A stretch of 18,541 nucleotides of DNA from Bacillota bacterium (GTDB taxonomy: Bacteria; Bacillota; Clostridia; Christensenellales; CAG-138): assembly GCA_016288175.1 (NCBI GenBank), contig JAEEYN010000016.1:1-18541 (forward strand). The letters are read 5' to 3'. The notes beneath the pieces were generated by a model. It was not told the origin of the DNA. It searched no databases and was given only the letters and a program-made list of their open reading frames with translations. Positions 5,851 to 13,595 of this stretch are shown here, one piece after another (within the stretch, counting starts at the first letter, position 1; the number at the start of each line of letters is the position of its first letter). The translations under genes and the position numbers were made by a program.

Positions 5851-8634
5851 TTACTGCTCTCCTCCGCCGGAAACATGGATCTCGCCGCCGAAAACGCGGT
5901 TGAATTCCGCCGCGTCGATCAAAACCCTGCGGGGTTTCGCGCCGTCGGCGGGGGAAACATAATTCTTCTGCTCCATGATGTCGATGAGCCTCGCGGCGCG
6001 TGCGTAGCCGACGCGCAGACGACGCTGGATCATGGAGATCGAGGCCTGTCCGCTCTCGATAACGAGACGCACGGCGTCCGGAAGAAGCTCGTCCTCCTGC
6101 TTGCCGTTGCCCTGGCCTGGGGAAGCGCCGTTCGTCGTCAGTTCCGAGAGCATATCCTCATGGAAATCCTGACGGCCCGCTGCGGATTGCGCGAAGAATT
6201 CCGCGATGGCTTCGACCTCTTCATCGTCGACATACGCGCCCTGCGCCCTCGTGGGCTTGCTTGCGCCGTTCGGATGGAAGAGCATATCGCCGCGGCCGAG
6301 GAGCTTCTCCGCGCCGCTCGCGTCGAGGATGACCCTCGAATCGATGCCGTTCGAAACGGCGAAGGCGATGCGGGAGGGGATGTTGGCCTTGATGAGGCCG
6401 GTGATGACGTCCACGGAGGGACGCTGCGTTGCGACGATGAGGTGGATGCCGCAGGCACGGCCGAGCTGCGCGATGCGGACGATCGAATCTTCAACATCCT
6501 TCGCCGCGACGATCATGAGGTCGGCAAGCTCGTCGATGATGATCACAAGGCGGGGCCAGCGCTCGTTTTCGTCGGTCTGGATCGCGTTGTAGCGGTCGAT
6601 ATCCCTTGCGTGCAGATCGCCCATCTTCTTATAGCGGGAATCCATTTCGTTGACGGCCCAGCGCAGCGCGCCGGCGGCTTTCTTCGGATCTGTGACGACG
6701 GGGCAGAACAGGTGCGGCAGGGTGGAGAAGATCGAAAGCTCAACGACCTTCGGGTCGATGAGGATCATTCGAACATCCTTCGGGGAGGATTTATAGATCA
6801 GCGAAAGGATGATGCCGTTGATGCAGACGGATTTACCGGAACCGGTCTGGCCCGCGACGAGCATATGCGGCATCTTTCCGAGGTCGCCGAGAACGACCTT
6901 GCCGGCGATATCCTTGCCGAGTGCGAAGGTCAGCGGGGATTTCGCGGCGCTGAATTCCGGCGCTTCGAGCAGTTCCCTCAGAAGGACCGTTGCAGTGCTC
7001 TTGTTCGGGATCTCGACGCCGATCGCGGATTTGCCGGGGATCGGCGCTTCGATGCGGACGCGCGGGGCGGCGAGGGCAAGCTGGATATCGTTATTGAGCG
7101 CTGTGACACGGTTGACGCGAACGCCCTGCGCCGGCTGAAGCTCGAATCTTGTGATCACGGGGCCGACGCTGATATTTATGATCCTTGCGGAAATATTGAA
7201 GCTCGCGAGAGTGTCGATCAGGATCCGCGCCTTCTCTTCGGGGGATTCCATGCCGACGCTGCTGCCGGGTTCTGGCAGCTTCAGCAGGGTCAGCGGGGGC
7301 TTGCGGTATTCGTAAACGACGGGAGCGGGTTCGATCGGCGCAGCTTCGACGGCTTCGCCGCCGACGTCCTCCGCGGGAGGTACGGGCTCCTGCGGGTTTT
7401 CGCCCTCGTCCTCATCATAGCGGGAGATCACGATGCCTTCGAGAGCGTCCCCGTCCGCGTTCTCGGCGGGTTCGGCGGGAACGGAGGGAACATCGGGCTC
7501 GTCGAAATCGAGCTCGACATCCGCAAAGACGGGATCGGCGCCGGTTTTCGCGGGCTGAACAGGCGGGCGGGAAGGGACCTTCTCGTCGGCGGCGGGATGG
7601 GAAGCGGGAACGCCGCCCCAGGTCTCGCCGGTGGTATTGAAGCTGTCCTTGAGCTCCTGGCCCTTGCTGCGTTTTTTCGGAAGCTTGCCGGTGTGCAGAG
7701 GGCCGCTGACGGGGAAGAACTCCGGTCCGTCGTCGGTTTTCGGGTTCCTGCGGCGAGAATGGCCGTCGCGCTCGCGCCATTTATCGGCGGGATCTTCCTG
7801 CTGTTTGCGGCGCCTGCCGTAACCGTAATCGGAATCGCCGGCGGTCAGGGGCTTGCCGGTATGCTCGATGAAACCGTCGTCTTCGGTCTCATCGGTCTTT
7901 GCCGTGCGCTTTTTCCTGCCGCCTTCATCCGCCAGATCCTCCGTATAAAGGGGGCGTTTTTCCCTGCGCGCGGCAGCGGCGGCGCGGTGGGATTCGCGGA
8001 GTTTTTTGAGTCTTGCGCTGATCGAGAAATGGGTCAGAAGCAGTCCGGCGATGAGCGCGGCGCCGATGAGAGCGATAACGCCGCCCGTGACGCCGAGCAG
8101 CTGAACGAATACCCAGCCGAACATACCGCCGAAGAAGCCGCCGCCGCGGCGGGCGGAGCCGAGCTCAAGCGCGCTGCGTATCGAATCGCCGAAGGGCGCC
8201 TTCACGAGCGCGTCCTTGACGGTCAGAACGTGGATGACGGTGATCAGAGAAAAAACGATCACCGCGGCGCAGACGATCGAACGCGGCGCGAGCTCGCTTT
8301 TCTCGAAAACGAGCATCAGCACGCCGAGGGCGATCAGCAGCACGGGCATCGCGTAGGTCACAACGCCGAAGAGGCTGAACAGCGCCGGCGCGATCTTCGC
8401 AAGGATGCCGGTAGAGCCGAAATAGCTGAAAATGCCGAGGATGACTCCGGCGAAGATCAGCACGACTGCCGCGATCTCCCTGCCGAAGCCGTCCTGACGG
8501 CGCTCGGGGGCCGTGTTCCTGCGGGTCCTGCCTGCGGATCGGCTTGCCGTGCCGCGGGAACGCGAGGCGGAAGCTTTTGAAGGACTCCTTTTGGAACCGG
8601 ATCTTGTATTGGTATTTTTTTTGCCTGTTGCCAT
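5851..8634 (-). CDS. ftsK: DNA translocase FtsK/SpoIIIE
   Basis: This is a 927-residue septal DNA pump that clears chromosome ends through the closing division or sporulation septum. A basic N-tail (1-50) precedes four membrane helices within about 53-200. A charged, Pro-rich linker runs from about 205 to 445. The motor domain follows, with Walker A GQTGSGKS (595-602) and Walker B RLVIIIDELADLM (D701, E702). The C-terminal gamma winged helix (about 865-920, SISMIQRRLRVGYARAARL) would read KOPS/SRS-type polarity sites. The frame is open to 8817, but the promoter's start point lies near 8725, so the ATG at 8634 (AAAGG upstream) is used. It heads the operon to recA. FtsK and SpoIIIE cannot be separated by sequence alone here. 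Confidence 0.95.
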   Translation of the reverse strand: MATGKKNTNTRSGSKRSPSKASASRSRGTASRSAGRTRRNTAPERRQDGFGREIAAVVLIFAGVILGIFSYFGSTGILAKIAPALFSLFGVVTYAMPVLLIALGVLMLVFEKSELAPRSIVCAAVIVFSLITVIHVLTVKDALVKAPFGDSIRSALELGSARRGGGFFGGMFGWVFVQLLGVTGGVIALIGAALIAGLLLTHFSISARLKKLRESHRAAAAARREKRPLYTEDLADEGGRKKRTAKTDETEDDGFIEHTGKPLTAGDSDYGYGRRRKQQEDPADKWRERDGHSRRRNPKTDDGPEFFPVSGPLHTGKLPKKRSKGQELKDSFNTTGETWGGVPASHPAADEKVPSRPPVQPAKTGADPVFADVELDFDEPDVPSVPAEPAENADGDALEGIVISRYDEDEGENPQEPVPPAEDVGGEAVEAAPIEPAPVVYEYRKPPLTLLKLPEPGSSVGMESPEEKARILIDTLASFNISARIINISVGPVITRFELQPAQGVRVNRVTALNNDIQLALAAPRVRIEAPIPGKSAIGVEIPNKSTATVLLRELLEAPEFSAAKSPLTFALGKDIAGKVVLGDLGKMPHMLVAGQTGSGKSVCINGIILSLIYKSSPKDVRMILIDPKVVELSIFSTLPHLFCPVVTDPKKAAGALRWAVNEMDSRYKKMGDLHARDIDRYNAIQTDENERWPRLVIIIDELADLMIVAAKDVEDSIVRIAQLGRACGIHLIVATQRPSVDVITGLIKANIPSRIAFAVSNGIDSRVILDASGAEKLLGRGDMLFHPNGASKPTRAQGAYVDDEEVEAIAEFFAQSAAGRQDFHEDMLSELTTNGASPGQGNGKQEDELLPDAVRLVIESGQASISMIQRRLRVGYARAARLIDIMEQKNYVSPADGAKPRRVLIDAAEFNRVFGGEIHVSGGGEQ

Positions 8635-8731
8635 AGTCAACTGCCTTTCTTTAGTTGATGGAACAAATATCGGAACGGCGCCTTGGCGGGAAACGCTGCG
8701 GCGCGCAACTTTCAACATATCACCATTATGT

Positions 8732-8760
8732 ATTATACAGCAAACGGACCGAAATGTGAA
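8732..8760 (-). promoter_or_regulatory. Sigma-A promoter of the ftsK-rimO-pgsA-cinA-recA operon
   Basis: On the minus strand the -35 TTCACA (8760-8755) and a perfect -10 TATAAT (8737-8732) are 17 bases apart. The predicted start near 8725 gives a leader of about 90 bases before the ftsK ATG at 8634. This position excludes the longer ftsK frame that opens at 8817. Confidence 0.8.
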
Positions 8761-8814
8761 GTGCGGGGAGGCGTGGGAAAGAAATCTTTGCTTGCGGAAC
8801 GCGGGTAAAAGAGG

Positions 8815-8854
8815 CAAAAAAGAAAAAACGCCGCTGAAGCGGCGCAGCGGCGTT
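8815..8854 (-). terminator. Rho-independent terminator of the zinc-ribbon gene
   Basis: AACGCCGCTG and CAGCGGCGTT are perfect 10-base arms around an 8-base loop. On the minus strand they are followed by TTTTTTCTTTTTT. It begins a few bases after the stop codon of the zinc-ribbon gene and isolates it from ftsK. Confidence 0.9.
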
Positions 8855-8859
8855 GCTTT

Positions 8860-9351
8860 TCAGAACAGAGACGAGATTTTAGCGATAAGGTCGGCGAACT
8901 GCTCCGCGAAGAACACGGAAACGATCAGCGCGGCGACGCCGAAAAGCAGGAAAAAGCAGAGGAAGCTCATCGCGAAATTCCGGCGGTTGATGTTGCTGTT
9001 CCGGAACGAAAGCACGAACATGATGACCCAGCCGATAACGGGGATGAGAAACAGCAGGGTGAGGCCGAAATACTCCCAATGGCCGATCGGACGGTATTTT
9101 TCGGGCAGCATGTCCGCGGTGAAGGAGGGTTCCTTGCTCAGGGAATAGCGGTCTTCTTCGGGCAGAAAATCGCGCTCGATGCTGCTTCCGACCGGTGAAG
9201 CCTTTCTCGGGGCGTAGGGCTCATAACAGCTTTGCGCCGGCGCAGCAGCGGGGCGGGGGACTTGGACGGGAACGGCCGAGGGCGCGCCGCAGTATGGACA
9301 GAACTTCGCGCTGTCGCCGAAACCTCTTCCGCAGTTTCCGCAGTATTGCAT
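8860..9351 (-). CDS. Small zinc-ribbon membrane protein
   Basis: This is a 163-residue protein starting with a treble-clef/zinc-ribbon of four Cys (C4, C7, C18, C21 in YCGNCGRGF...KFCPYCG). A Pro/Ala-rich linker (25-50), a polar segment, and two membrane helices (about 94-116 and 126-149) follow. The ribbon would sit in the cytoplasm, possibly binding nucleic acid or protein at the membrane. Proteins of this build (an N-terminal zinc_ribbon_2-like domain plus a small hydrophobic domain) are common in Clostridia and have no settled function. The ATG at 9351 follows AAAGGAGG by 8 bases. It has its own promoter and terminator, so it is a single-gene unit. No function is proposed. Confidence 0.75.
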   Translation of the reverse strand: MQYCGNCGRGFGDSAKFCPYCGAPSAVPVQVPRPAAAPAQSCYEPYAPRKASPVGSSIERDFLPEEDRYSLSKEPSFTADMLPEKYRPIGHWEYFGLTLLFLIPVIGWVIMFVLSFRNSNINRRNFAMSFLCFFLLFGVAALIVSVFFAEQFADLIAKISSLF

Positions 9352-9407
9352 TGATCCCGCCTCCTTTCCGCGCCTCCAGTAAAGGACGGCGCTTGCTGAT
9401 CACTGCT

Positions 9408-9436
9408 ATTTTACAAACATCGCTCCGCTTTGTCAA
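9408..9436 (-). promoter_or_regulatory. Sigma-A promoter of the zinc-ribbon gene
   Basis: The minus strand carries a consensus -35 TTGACA (9436-9431), a 17-base spacer and -10 TAAAAT (9413-9408). It is divergent from the protease promoter about 50 bases away, so the two genes share one control region. Confidence 0.8.
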
Positions 9437-9487
9437 GAAAGGACGGCGAAAACCCCGGGGAAAGTGGGCTGTCGGAACAATTCGCTA

Positions 9488-9516
9488 TTGACGGGCGGAA
9501 GATTTGCTGATAATAT
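9488..9516 (+). promoter_or_regulatory. Sigma-A promoter of the secreted protease gene
   Basis: The -35 TTGACG (9488-9493), 17 bases, then -10 TAATAT (9511-9516) in an AT-rich stretch. A GATAAT two bases upstream is an alternative -10. The start should fall near 9523, about 47 bases before the ATG. Confidence 0.65.
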
Positions 9517-9532
9517 AAAATTTTGAAGAAAC

Positions 9533-9549
9533 GCCGGTTCGAAACCGGC
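9533..9549 (+). promoter_or_regulatory. Tight hairpin in the protease leader
   Basis: GCCGGTT and AACCGGC form a perfect 7-base stem with the 3-base loop CGA, placed 6 bases before the ribosome site GGAGG at 9556-9560. With no T tract it is not a terminator. It could protect the 5' end of the message or tune initiation. Confidence 0.5.
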
Positions 9550-9569
9550 AGATCCGGAGGAAATACCAA

Positions 9570-12182
9570 ATGAAGATCAAAAAGCTGCTTTCCCTGCTGC
9601 TTTGCCTGCTGCTCGTTCTGAGCATCATCCCCGCAGTCGGCATTGCGGAAACGGAAGCGGAAGAACAGGACGTCGAAACGCGCATCGCGCAGCTTCTCGA
9701 CTATTCCGCAAGACTGCACAACATGGAAAAGCGTTACGCGCCGAAGGTCGATAAAGCGGCCCGCTGGGAGGATCCCTACGCGAACGCGAGGATCATCGTC
9801 AAATTCGCGGGCGAGCTCGATTATTCCGGCTCCGTCGCGCACGTGAACGGTTATAATGACTGGCACGTGATCCAGTACCGCACCTCCGAGGAGGCCGAAA
9901 AGGCGGCGGCGACCTACCGCAAGCTCCCCGGCGTCGCATATGTCTGCCCCGACCAGATCATGACGATTGCGCAGACTCCGCACAACAACAACTTCAATTC
10001 CTGGGGCTACGGCGCGAACCACGTCGATGCTTTCAACTATACCGAATGGCTCCTTGAACAGTACGGCGATGACGTCAATGCTCTTCCCGAGATCATCGTT
10101 GCGGTTCTCGATACCGGCGTCGACAGCGACCATCCGTATCTCGACGGCCGTCATGCTCCCGGCGGTTACGATTTCGTAGATAACGACAACGACCCCGAGG
10201 ATGAACATTACCACGGCACGCACGTTTCCGGCACGATCGTCGACGGCACGCTCCCGAACGTCAAGATCATGGGCATCCGCATCCTCGACGCGCAGGGCTA
10301 CGGCAACACCACCGATATCGTAAACGGTATGGAATACGCGAATCTCCACGGCGCCAAGGTCGCGAACCTCAGTCTCCGCGGCCCGAGGACCGACGACAGC
10401 TTCGCGATGTACACCGAGGTCATCAACAACGGCACCGATAACGGCACAGTCTACTGTGTCGCTTCCGGCAACGACGGCGGCAGCTCCGAGGACTGGACCC
10501 CCGGCTGCGTGCAGAGGGCGTTCACCGTTGCAGCGCATGACAGCAACCATGCGATGGCGTATTTCTCCAACGTCGGTCCGAGCGTCGATATCACGGCCCC
10601 CGGCGTCAACATCCGCAGCTGCGTTCCCGGCGGCGGCTACAATAATCTCGACGGCACAAGCATGGCGACGCCGCATGTATCCGCGGCCTGCGCTCTCGTC
10701 TTAAGCTTCGATCCCGATATGGATCCGGACGCCGTCATCGAAACGCTGAAAGGCGCGGCGGTGGATTACGGCCTCTCCGGCGGCGGCACCGGCCTTCTGA
10801 ACGTTACCGACCTTTTGAAGTACGATAACATCCTCAACGGCGAAGGCAGCACGATCCACTTCACCTCCGGCGGCACCTATCCCTGGGCGACCACCGAGAC
10901 CGACGCGTACAGCACCAACAGCGGCGTCGCGAACAGCACTTCCACGCTCACGAGCCGCGCGACGCTCGGCGCGTATCAGCGGATCAGCTTTGAATACAAG
11001 GTCTCCGCGGGCAGCGGCGACAGGTTCGTCTTCACGGCGGACGGCACGGAGCTTCTCAGTTCCAACGGCACGAGCGGCTGGCAGACCTATGAAGGCCTGA
11101 TCCCCGGCAGCGGCGCGATCACGCTCAACTGGTCATATATCAAGGACGGCAGCGGCAACGGCGGCGACGACTGCGCGAGGATCCGCAACGTTGTTGTCGA
11201 AAAAACCATCAGCAGCGTTATAAACGGCGATGGTTGCAGCTATCTCTTCGAATCCGGCGATCCGTATCCCTGGGTCGTTGACGGCGATGCGGCGATGAGC
11301 GGCAACACCGGCGTCAACAATTCCGTTTCCGACGCGACGGCGACTATCCATGCCGAGGCCGGCGAATCTGTCCTCTTCAGCTACAAGACCTCCTGCGGCG
11401 CGGGCGACAAGTTCCAGTTCCTCGTTAACGGCCAGGTCATGATGGAGGCGACTTCGACCACCGACTGGACGCTCTATGAGTACCTGATCGAAAACGCCGG
11501 CGATTACGAGATCACCTTCCGCTATGTCAAGGACGGTTCCGGTTCCACCGGTTCGGATCGCGCCTGGGTCAAGGGCGTTTCCATGATCTACAGCCTCAGC
11601 AGCTCGCTGAACGTTCCGGGCGGCCATCTTGTCTTCAGCAACAACAGCACCTATCCCTGGGTCGCCGAGGGCAACTACGCGAAGAGCGGCAACAGGAATG
11701 TTTCGAGTTCCTCTTCTGCGCTGACGCTCAGCATTTCAATGAACGCGGGCGATACGCTCACCTTCCGCTATAAGGTCAGCAGCGAATCGAACTACGACTG
11801 GTTCTATTTCAAGGTCAACGGAAACCAGATCTTCCGCTATTCCGGAACGGTGAACTGGACGACCTACACCTATACCGCCGACACGAACGGCACCTATACC
11901 TTCACCTGGCTGTACGAGAAGGATTACAGCGTCAACACCGGCGACGACTGCGCGTACCTCGATGATGTTGAGTTTATCGCAAGCGAGCCGAGCTTCACCC
12001 CCGGCGACTGCGATGACGACGGCGACGTCGACGTCACCGACTCGCTGCTCGCGATGCGCTTCTCAATGGGCATCATCAACGCATCCGCACTGAATACCGA
12101 AGCCGCGGATATGAACGGCAACGGCACGGTCGAGATGTCCGATGCGGTCACGATCCTCCGCATGGCGATGGGTCTCATCTGA
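9570..12182 (+). CDS. Secreted subtilisin-like (S8) serine protease with three beta modules and a dockerin
   Basis: This is an 870-residue exported protease. Residues 1-26 are a Sec signal peptide. Residues 35-135 look like a propeptide with an inhibitor-I9-like core (ARIIVKF...VAYVCPDQ). The S8 domain spans about 140-415 with the catalytic triad D181 (VLDTGVDS), H215 (HGTHVSGT) and S364 (DGTSMATPHVSA), plus the oxyanion Asn301 (ASGND). Three related modules of about 120 residues follow (426-545, 556-673, 685-804), each with YPW near the start and a KDxSxxxGDD/GSD-like motif near the end. The last 60 residues are a type I dockerin with two calcium loops (DCDDDGDVDVTD and DMNGNGTVEMSD). The ATG follows GGAGG by 9 bases. 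The protein should dock to a cohesin-bearing scaffold or cell-surface partner not present here. The modules may bind carbohydrate or protein. Confidence 0.92.
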   Translation: MKIKKLLSLLLCLLLVLSIIPAVGIAETEAEEQDVETRIAQLLDYSARLHNMEKRYAPKVDKAARWEDPYANARIIVKFAGELDYSGSVAHVNGYNDWHVIQYRTSEEAEKAAATYRKLPGVAYVCPDQIMTIAQTPHNNNFNSWGYGANHVDAFNYTEWLLEQYGDDVNALPEIIVAVLDTGVDSDHPYLDGRHAPGGYDFVDNDNDPEDEHYHGTHVSGTIVDGTLPNVKIMGIRILDAQGYGNTTDIVNGMEYANLHGAKVANLSLRGPRTDDSFAMYTEVINNGTDNGTVYCVASGNDGGSSEDWTPGCVQRAFTVAAHDSNHAMAYFSNVGPSVDITAPGVNIRSCVPGGGYNNLDGTSMATPHVSAACALVLSFDPDMDPDAVIETLKGAAVDYGLSGGGTGLLNVTDLLKYDNILNGEGSTIHFTSGGTYPWATTETDAYSTNSGVANSTSTLTSRATLGAYQRISFEYKVSAGSGDRFVFTADGTELLSSNGTSGWQTYEGLIPGSGAITLNWSYIKDGSGNGGDDCARIRNVVVEKTISSVINGDGCSYLFESGDPYPWVVDGDAAMSGNTGVNNSVSDATATIHAEAGESVLFSYKTSCGAGDKFQFLVNGQVMMEATSTTDWTLYEYLIENAGDYEITFRYVKDGSGSTGSDRAWVKGVSMIYSLSSSLNVPGGHLVFSNNSTYPWVAEGNYAKSGNRNVSSSSSALTLSISMNAGDTLTFRYKVSSESNYDWFYFKVNGNQIFRYSGTVNWTTYTYTADTNGTYTFTWLYEKDYSVNTGDDCAYLDDVEFIASEPSFTPGDCDDDGDVDVTDSLLAMRFSMGIINASALNTEAADMNGNGTVEMSDAVTILRMAMGLI
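10845..11981 (+). repeat. Three diverged copies of a ~120-residue module in the protease
   Basis: Copies lie at about 10845-11204, 11235-11588 and 11622-11981. Each codes for a YPW segment, a run of Ser/Asn, a central strand of FxYK(V/T)S type, a Trp-Thr segment (W-x-T/L-Y) and a closing KD(G/Y)S...GDD or GSD motif. The copies are clearly homologous but far from identical, which points to an old duplication. Confidence 0.8.
11994..12179 (+). other. Dockerin type I domain coding segment of the protease
   Basis: It codes for residues 809-870, two 22-24-residue calcium-binding half-repeats (GDCDDDGDVDVTDSLLAMRF and DMNGNGTVEMSDAVTILRMA). Each has Asp/Asn at positions 1, 3, 5 and 12 of the loop. 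The first half matches the dockerin of the right-hand protein closely (SLLAMRFSMGI versus ALLAMRYSMGI). Confidence 0.85.
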
Positions 12183-12202
12183 CGGAACGGCAACAGCATA
12201 CG

Positions 12203-12232
12203 AAGACCGGCGGCTTTCCGCCGGTCTTTTTA
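12203..12232 (+). terminator. Rho-independent terminator of the protease gene
   Basis: GACCGGCGG (12205-12213) and CCGCCGGTC (12218-12226) form a perfect 9-base stem with loop CTTT and a following TTTTT. It begins about 20 bases after the protease stop codon and separates it from the fibre locus. Confidence 0.93.
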
Positions 12233-12336
12233 TCGGCTTCGGGAGTGATGCGACTGCCCCGGTATGTTCTTAAAAAGGAAAAACCGAAAATCGACAAATA
12301 ATATGGTTTTTTTCTAAAAAAATACGTAAGAATCCG

Positions 12337-12365
12337 TTGACTTTTCGGAACTCGGGTGATATAAT
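12337..12365 (+). promoter_or_regulatory. Strong sigma-A promoter with AT-rich upstream tract, ahead of the first signal peptidase
   Basis: The -35 TTGACT (12337-12342), a 17-base spacer and a perfect -10 TATAAT (12360-12365) are preceded by T and A runs (12306-12322) that could act as an UP element. The leader is about 100 bases and includes a small CCGC/GCGG hairpin around 12417-12430. Confidence 0.85.
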
Positions 12366-12473
12366 ACATTTACATTTATTATAGTACGATAGTATACAGT
12401 GGCGTAATAGCCCCTGCCGCTTGTTTGCGGACAGCGCAATTAAACAACAGATTCAGTGGAGGGAATGTCTTTA

Positions 12474-13400
12474 ATGGATAAAGACAGAATTGCTTCGGAA
12501 AACAGCATGAACACGGACTCCGCAAACCGGGGTGCAGATAAAGAAGGATCAAAGGCGAAAAAGCGCAGAAAGAGACCGGCTTCCATGATTGTGAAGGTCA
12601 TCGGGATTATTCTCTGCGTCGTTTTCGGTCTGACGCTGCTGTTCAATCTTACAATAATCATCAAGGGCCTGATCCATCCGGAGACGCCGCCTTCCGTCTT
12701 CGGCTATACGCCGATGATCGTAAAATCCGGTTCAATGAGCAGCAACACGCAGCATACGATCTACCAAAACGAGATCGTCGATATGACACCGGAACAGATC
12801 GCCGCGATCAAGGTCGGAGACACCGTCTATACAATGGCGGAGGATTACAGGATCGAGAATAAGGTCGTCAGCGTCGGGACCGACGCGGAAAACCCGGTCT
12901 ATATCGTTGAGCGTCCCGCGCCGGATCATATCGAGACCGGAGACCTGATCTTCTCGAAAAAGATCGACGCGAAGGAGCTCAAGGTCGGCGACATCATCTC
13001 CTATATGGAGGGCCAGTCTGCCGTTACGCATAGGATCGTCCGCATCAATGAGGTCGACGAAAAAACCGGAAAGCGTTCCTTTGTTACGAAGGGTGATTTC
13101 AACAACGGCGTCGATACCGGCGACCCGATCCAGGAGGATGCGCTGATCGGCATCTTCAAAGCCCGCGTTCCCGCGCTTGGCGATTTCATCTACTTCCTGC
13201 AGAAGCCGGTCGGCATGGCGATCTTCATCGGCGTTCCCGTGCTTGCGTTTGTTGTTTTCGATATCATCCGCCGGAACCGCAGCAGCAGCAAAGCGGCGTC
13301 GAAGACCGAGGCGCTTGAAGCGGAGCTCGAGCGTCTGCGCGCCCTTGCGAAGCAGCAGGAAGAAAAGGAGAAGGCGGAAAGCGCCGGAAAAGGCGAATAA
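12474..13400 (+). CDS. ER/SipW-type signal peptidase I with a large insertion
   Basis: This is a 308-residue membrane protease of the archaeal/eukaryotic-like S26B branch. A basic cytoplasmic N-tail (to about 36) leads to a membrane helix (38-64). The catalytic Ser87 lies in VKSGSMS, His186 in VTHRIVRI (where bacterial SPase I has Lys), and an acidic residue in TKGDFNNGVD (D208 or D214). A second helix (246-264) is followed by a cytoplasmic coiled coil (278-305). Relative to its neighbour at 15657, about 65 extra residues lie between Ser87 and the VGD strand, and they repeat that strand (IAAIKVGDTVYTM versus AKELKVGDIISYM). GTG at 12456 and ATG at 12465 are in frame, but the ATG at 12474 is 10 bases after GGAGGG. 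It is probably the processing enzyme for the TasA-like proteins downstream. Confidence 0.88.
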   Translation: MDKDRIASENSMNTDSANRGADKEGSKAKKRRKRPASMIVKVIGIILCVVFGLTLLFNLTIIIKGLIHPETPPSVFGYTPMIVKSGSMSSNTQHTIYQNEIVDMTPEQIAAIKVGDTVYTMAEDYRIENKVVSVGTDAENPVYIVERPAPDHIETGDLIFSKKIDAKELKVGDIISYMEGQSAVTHRIVRINEVDEKTGKRSFVTKGDFNNGVDTGDPIQEDALIGIFKARVPALGDFIYFLQKPVGMAIFIGVPVLAFVVFDIIRRNRSSSKAASKTEALEAELERLRALAKQQEEKEKAESAGKGE

Positions 13401-13419
13401 CGTATATTACCGGCAGCCG

Positions 13420-13448
13420 GTGCCACGACCGGCCGACGGCGGTATAAT
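13420..13448 (+). promoter_or_regulatory. Promoter of the main TasA-like gene
   Basis: A perfect -10 TATAAT (13443-13448) lies 17 bases after GTGCCA (13420-13425, four of six -35 matches). The start near 13455 gives a leader of about 140 bases rich in hairpins. This internal promoter would make the subunit gene independent of, and probably stronger than, the first signal peptidase gene. Confidence 0.6.
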
Positions 13449-13519
13449 TTGTGAGCTATGCCGCTCAAGACGGGCGCCGCGCCACGGCAGCGCTGCGGCA
13501 GCAAGAGGCCGAGCTCACC

Positions 13520-13569
13520 GTTGGGACAACGTTTTGTCCCGAGCAAAAAGGGCAAACCTTTGCCCCAAC
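13520..13569 (+). promoter_or_regulatory. Tandem leader hairpins with a competing outer pairing, just before the TasA-like gene
   Basis: Hairpin 1 is GGGACAA (13523-13529) with TTGTCCC (13534-13540), loop CGTT. Hairpin 2 is GGGCAA (13550-13555) with TTGCCC (13560-13565), loop ACCT. Alternatively GTTGGG (13520-13525) can pair with CCCAAC (13564-13569), which would undo parts of both. The structure ends 11 bases before the ribosome site AAGGAGG. It may stabilise the message or act as a switch. No known riboswitch class matches by eye. Confidence 0.5.
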
Positions 13570-13595
13570 ATCCAAATTTTAAGGAGGAAAATTCT

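Noticed and set aside
5602..8580. A 992-codon open frame on the plus strand opposite ftsK and rimO
   Set aside because: It lies wholly antisense to two unmistakable genes, has no ribosome site at its start, and its translation has no recognisable domain. It is open because GC-rich codon use on the real strand avoids stops on the other.
9411..10676. A 421-codon minus-strand frame opposite the protease
   Set aside because: It covers the signal, propeptide and catalytic domain of a clear S8 protease on the other strand and runs across both promoters. It is a shadow frame.
12281..12310. AAAAACC ... GGTTTTTTT considered as a terminator upstream of the fibre promoter
   Set aside because: Only two G-C pairs and a 19-base loop, so the stem would be unstable. 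The perfect terminator at 12203-12232 already closes the protease gene.
13408..13440. GC-rich inverted repeats after the first signal peptidase, considered as a terminator
   Set aside because: The arms are very short or lack a usable loop, and no T run follows. The stretch overlaps the promoter of the next gene.
13550..13566. Possible cyclic-di-GMP riboswitch because of the GGCAAACC string
   Set aside because: Only this short string matches. The rest of the conserved core and the second stem with its tetraloop receptor are absent, and the string is part of a simple hairpin.
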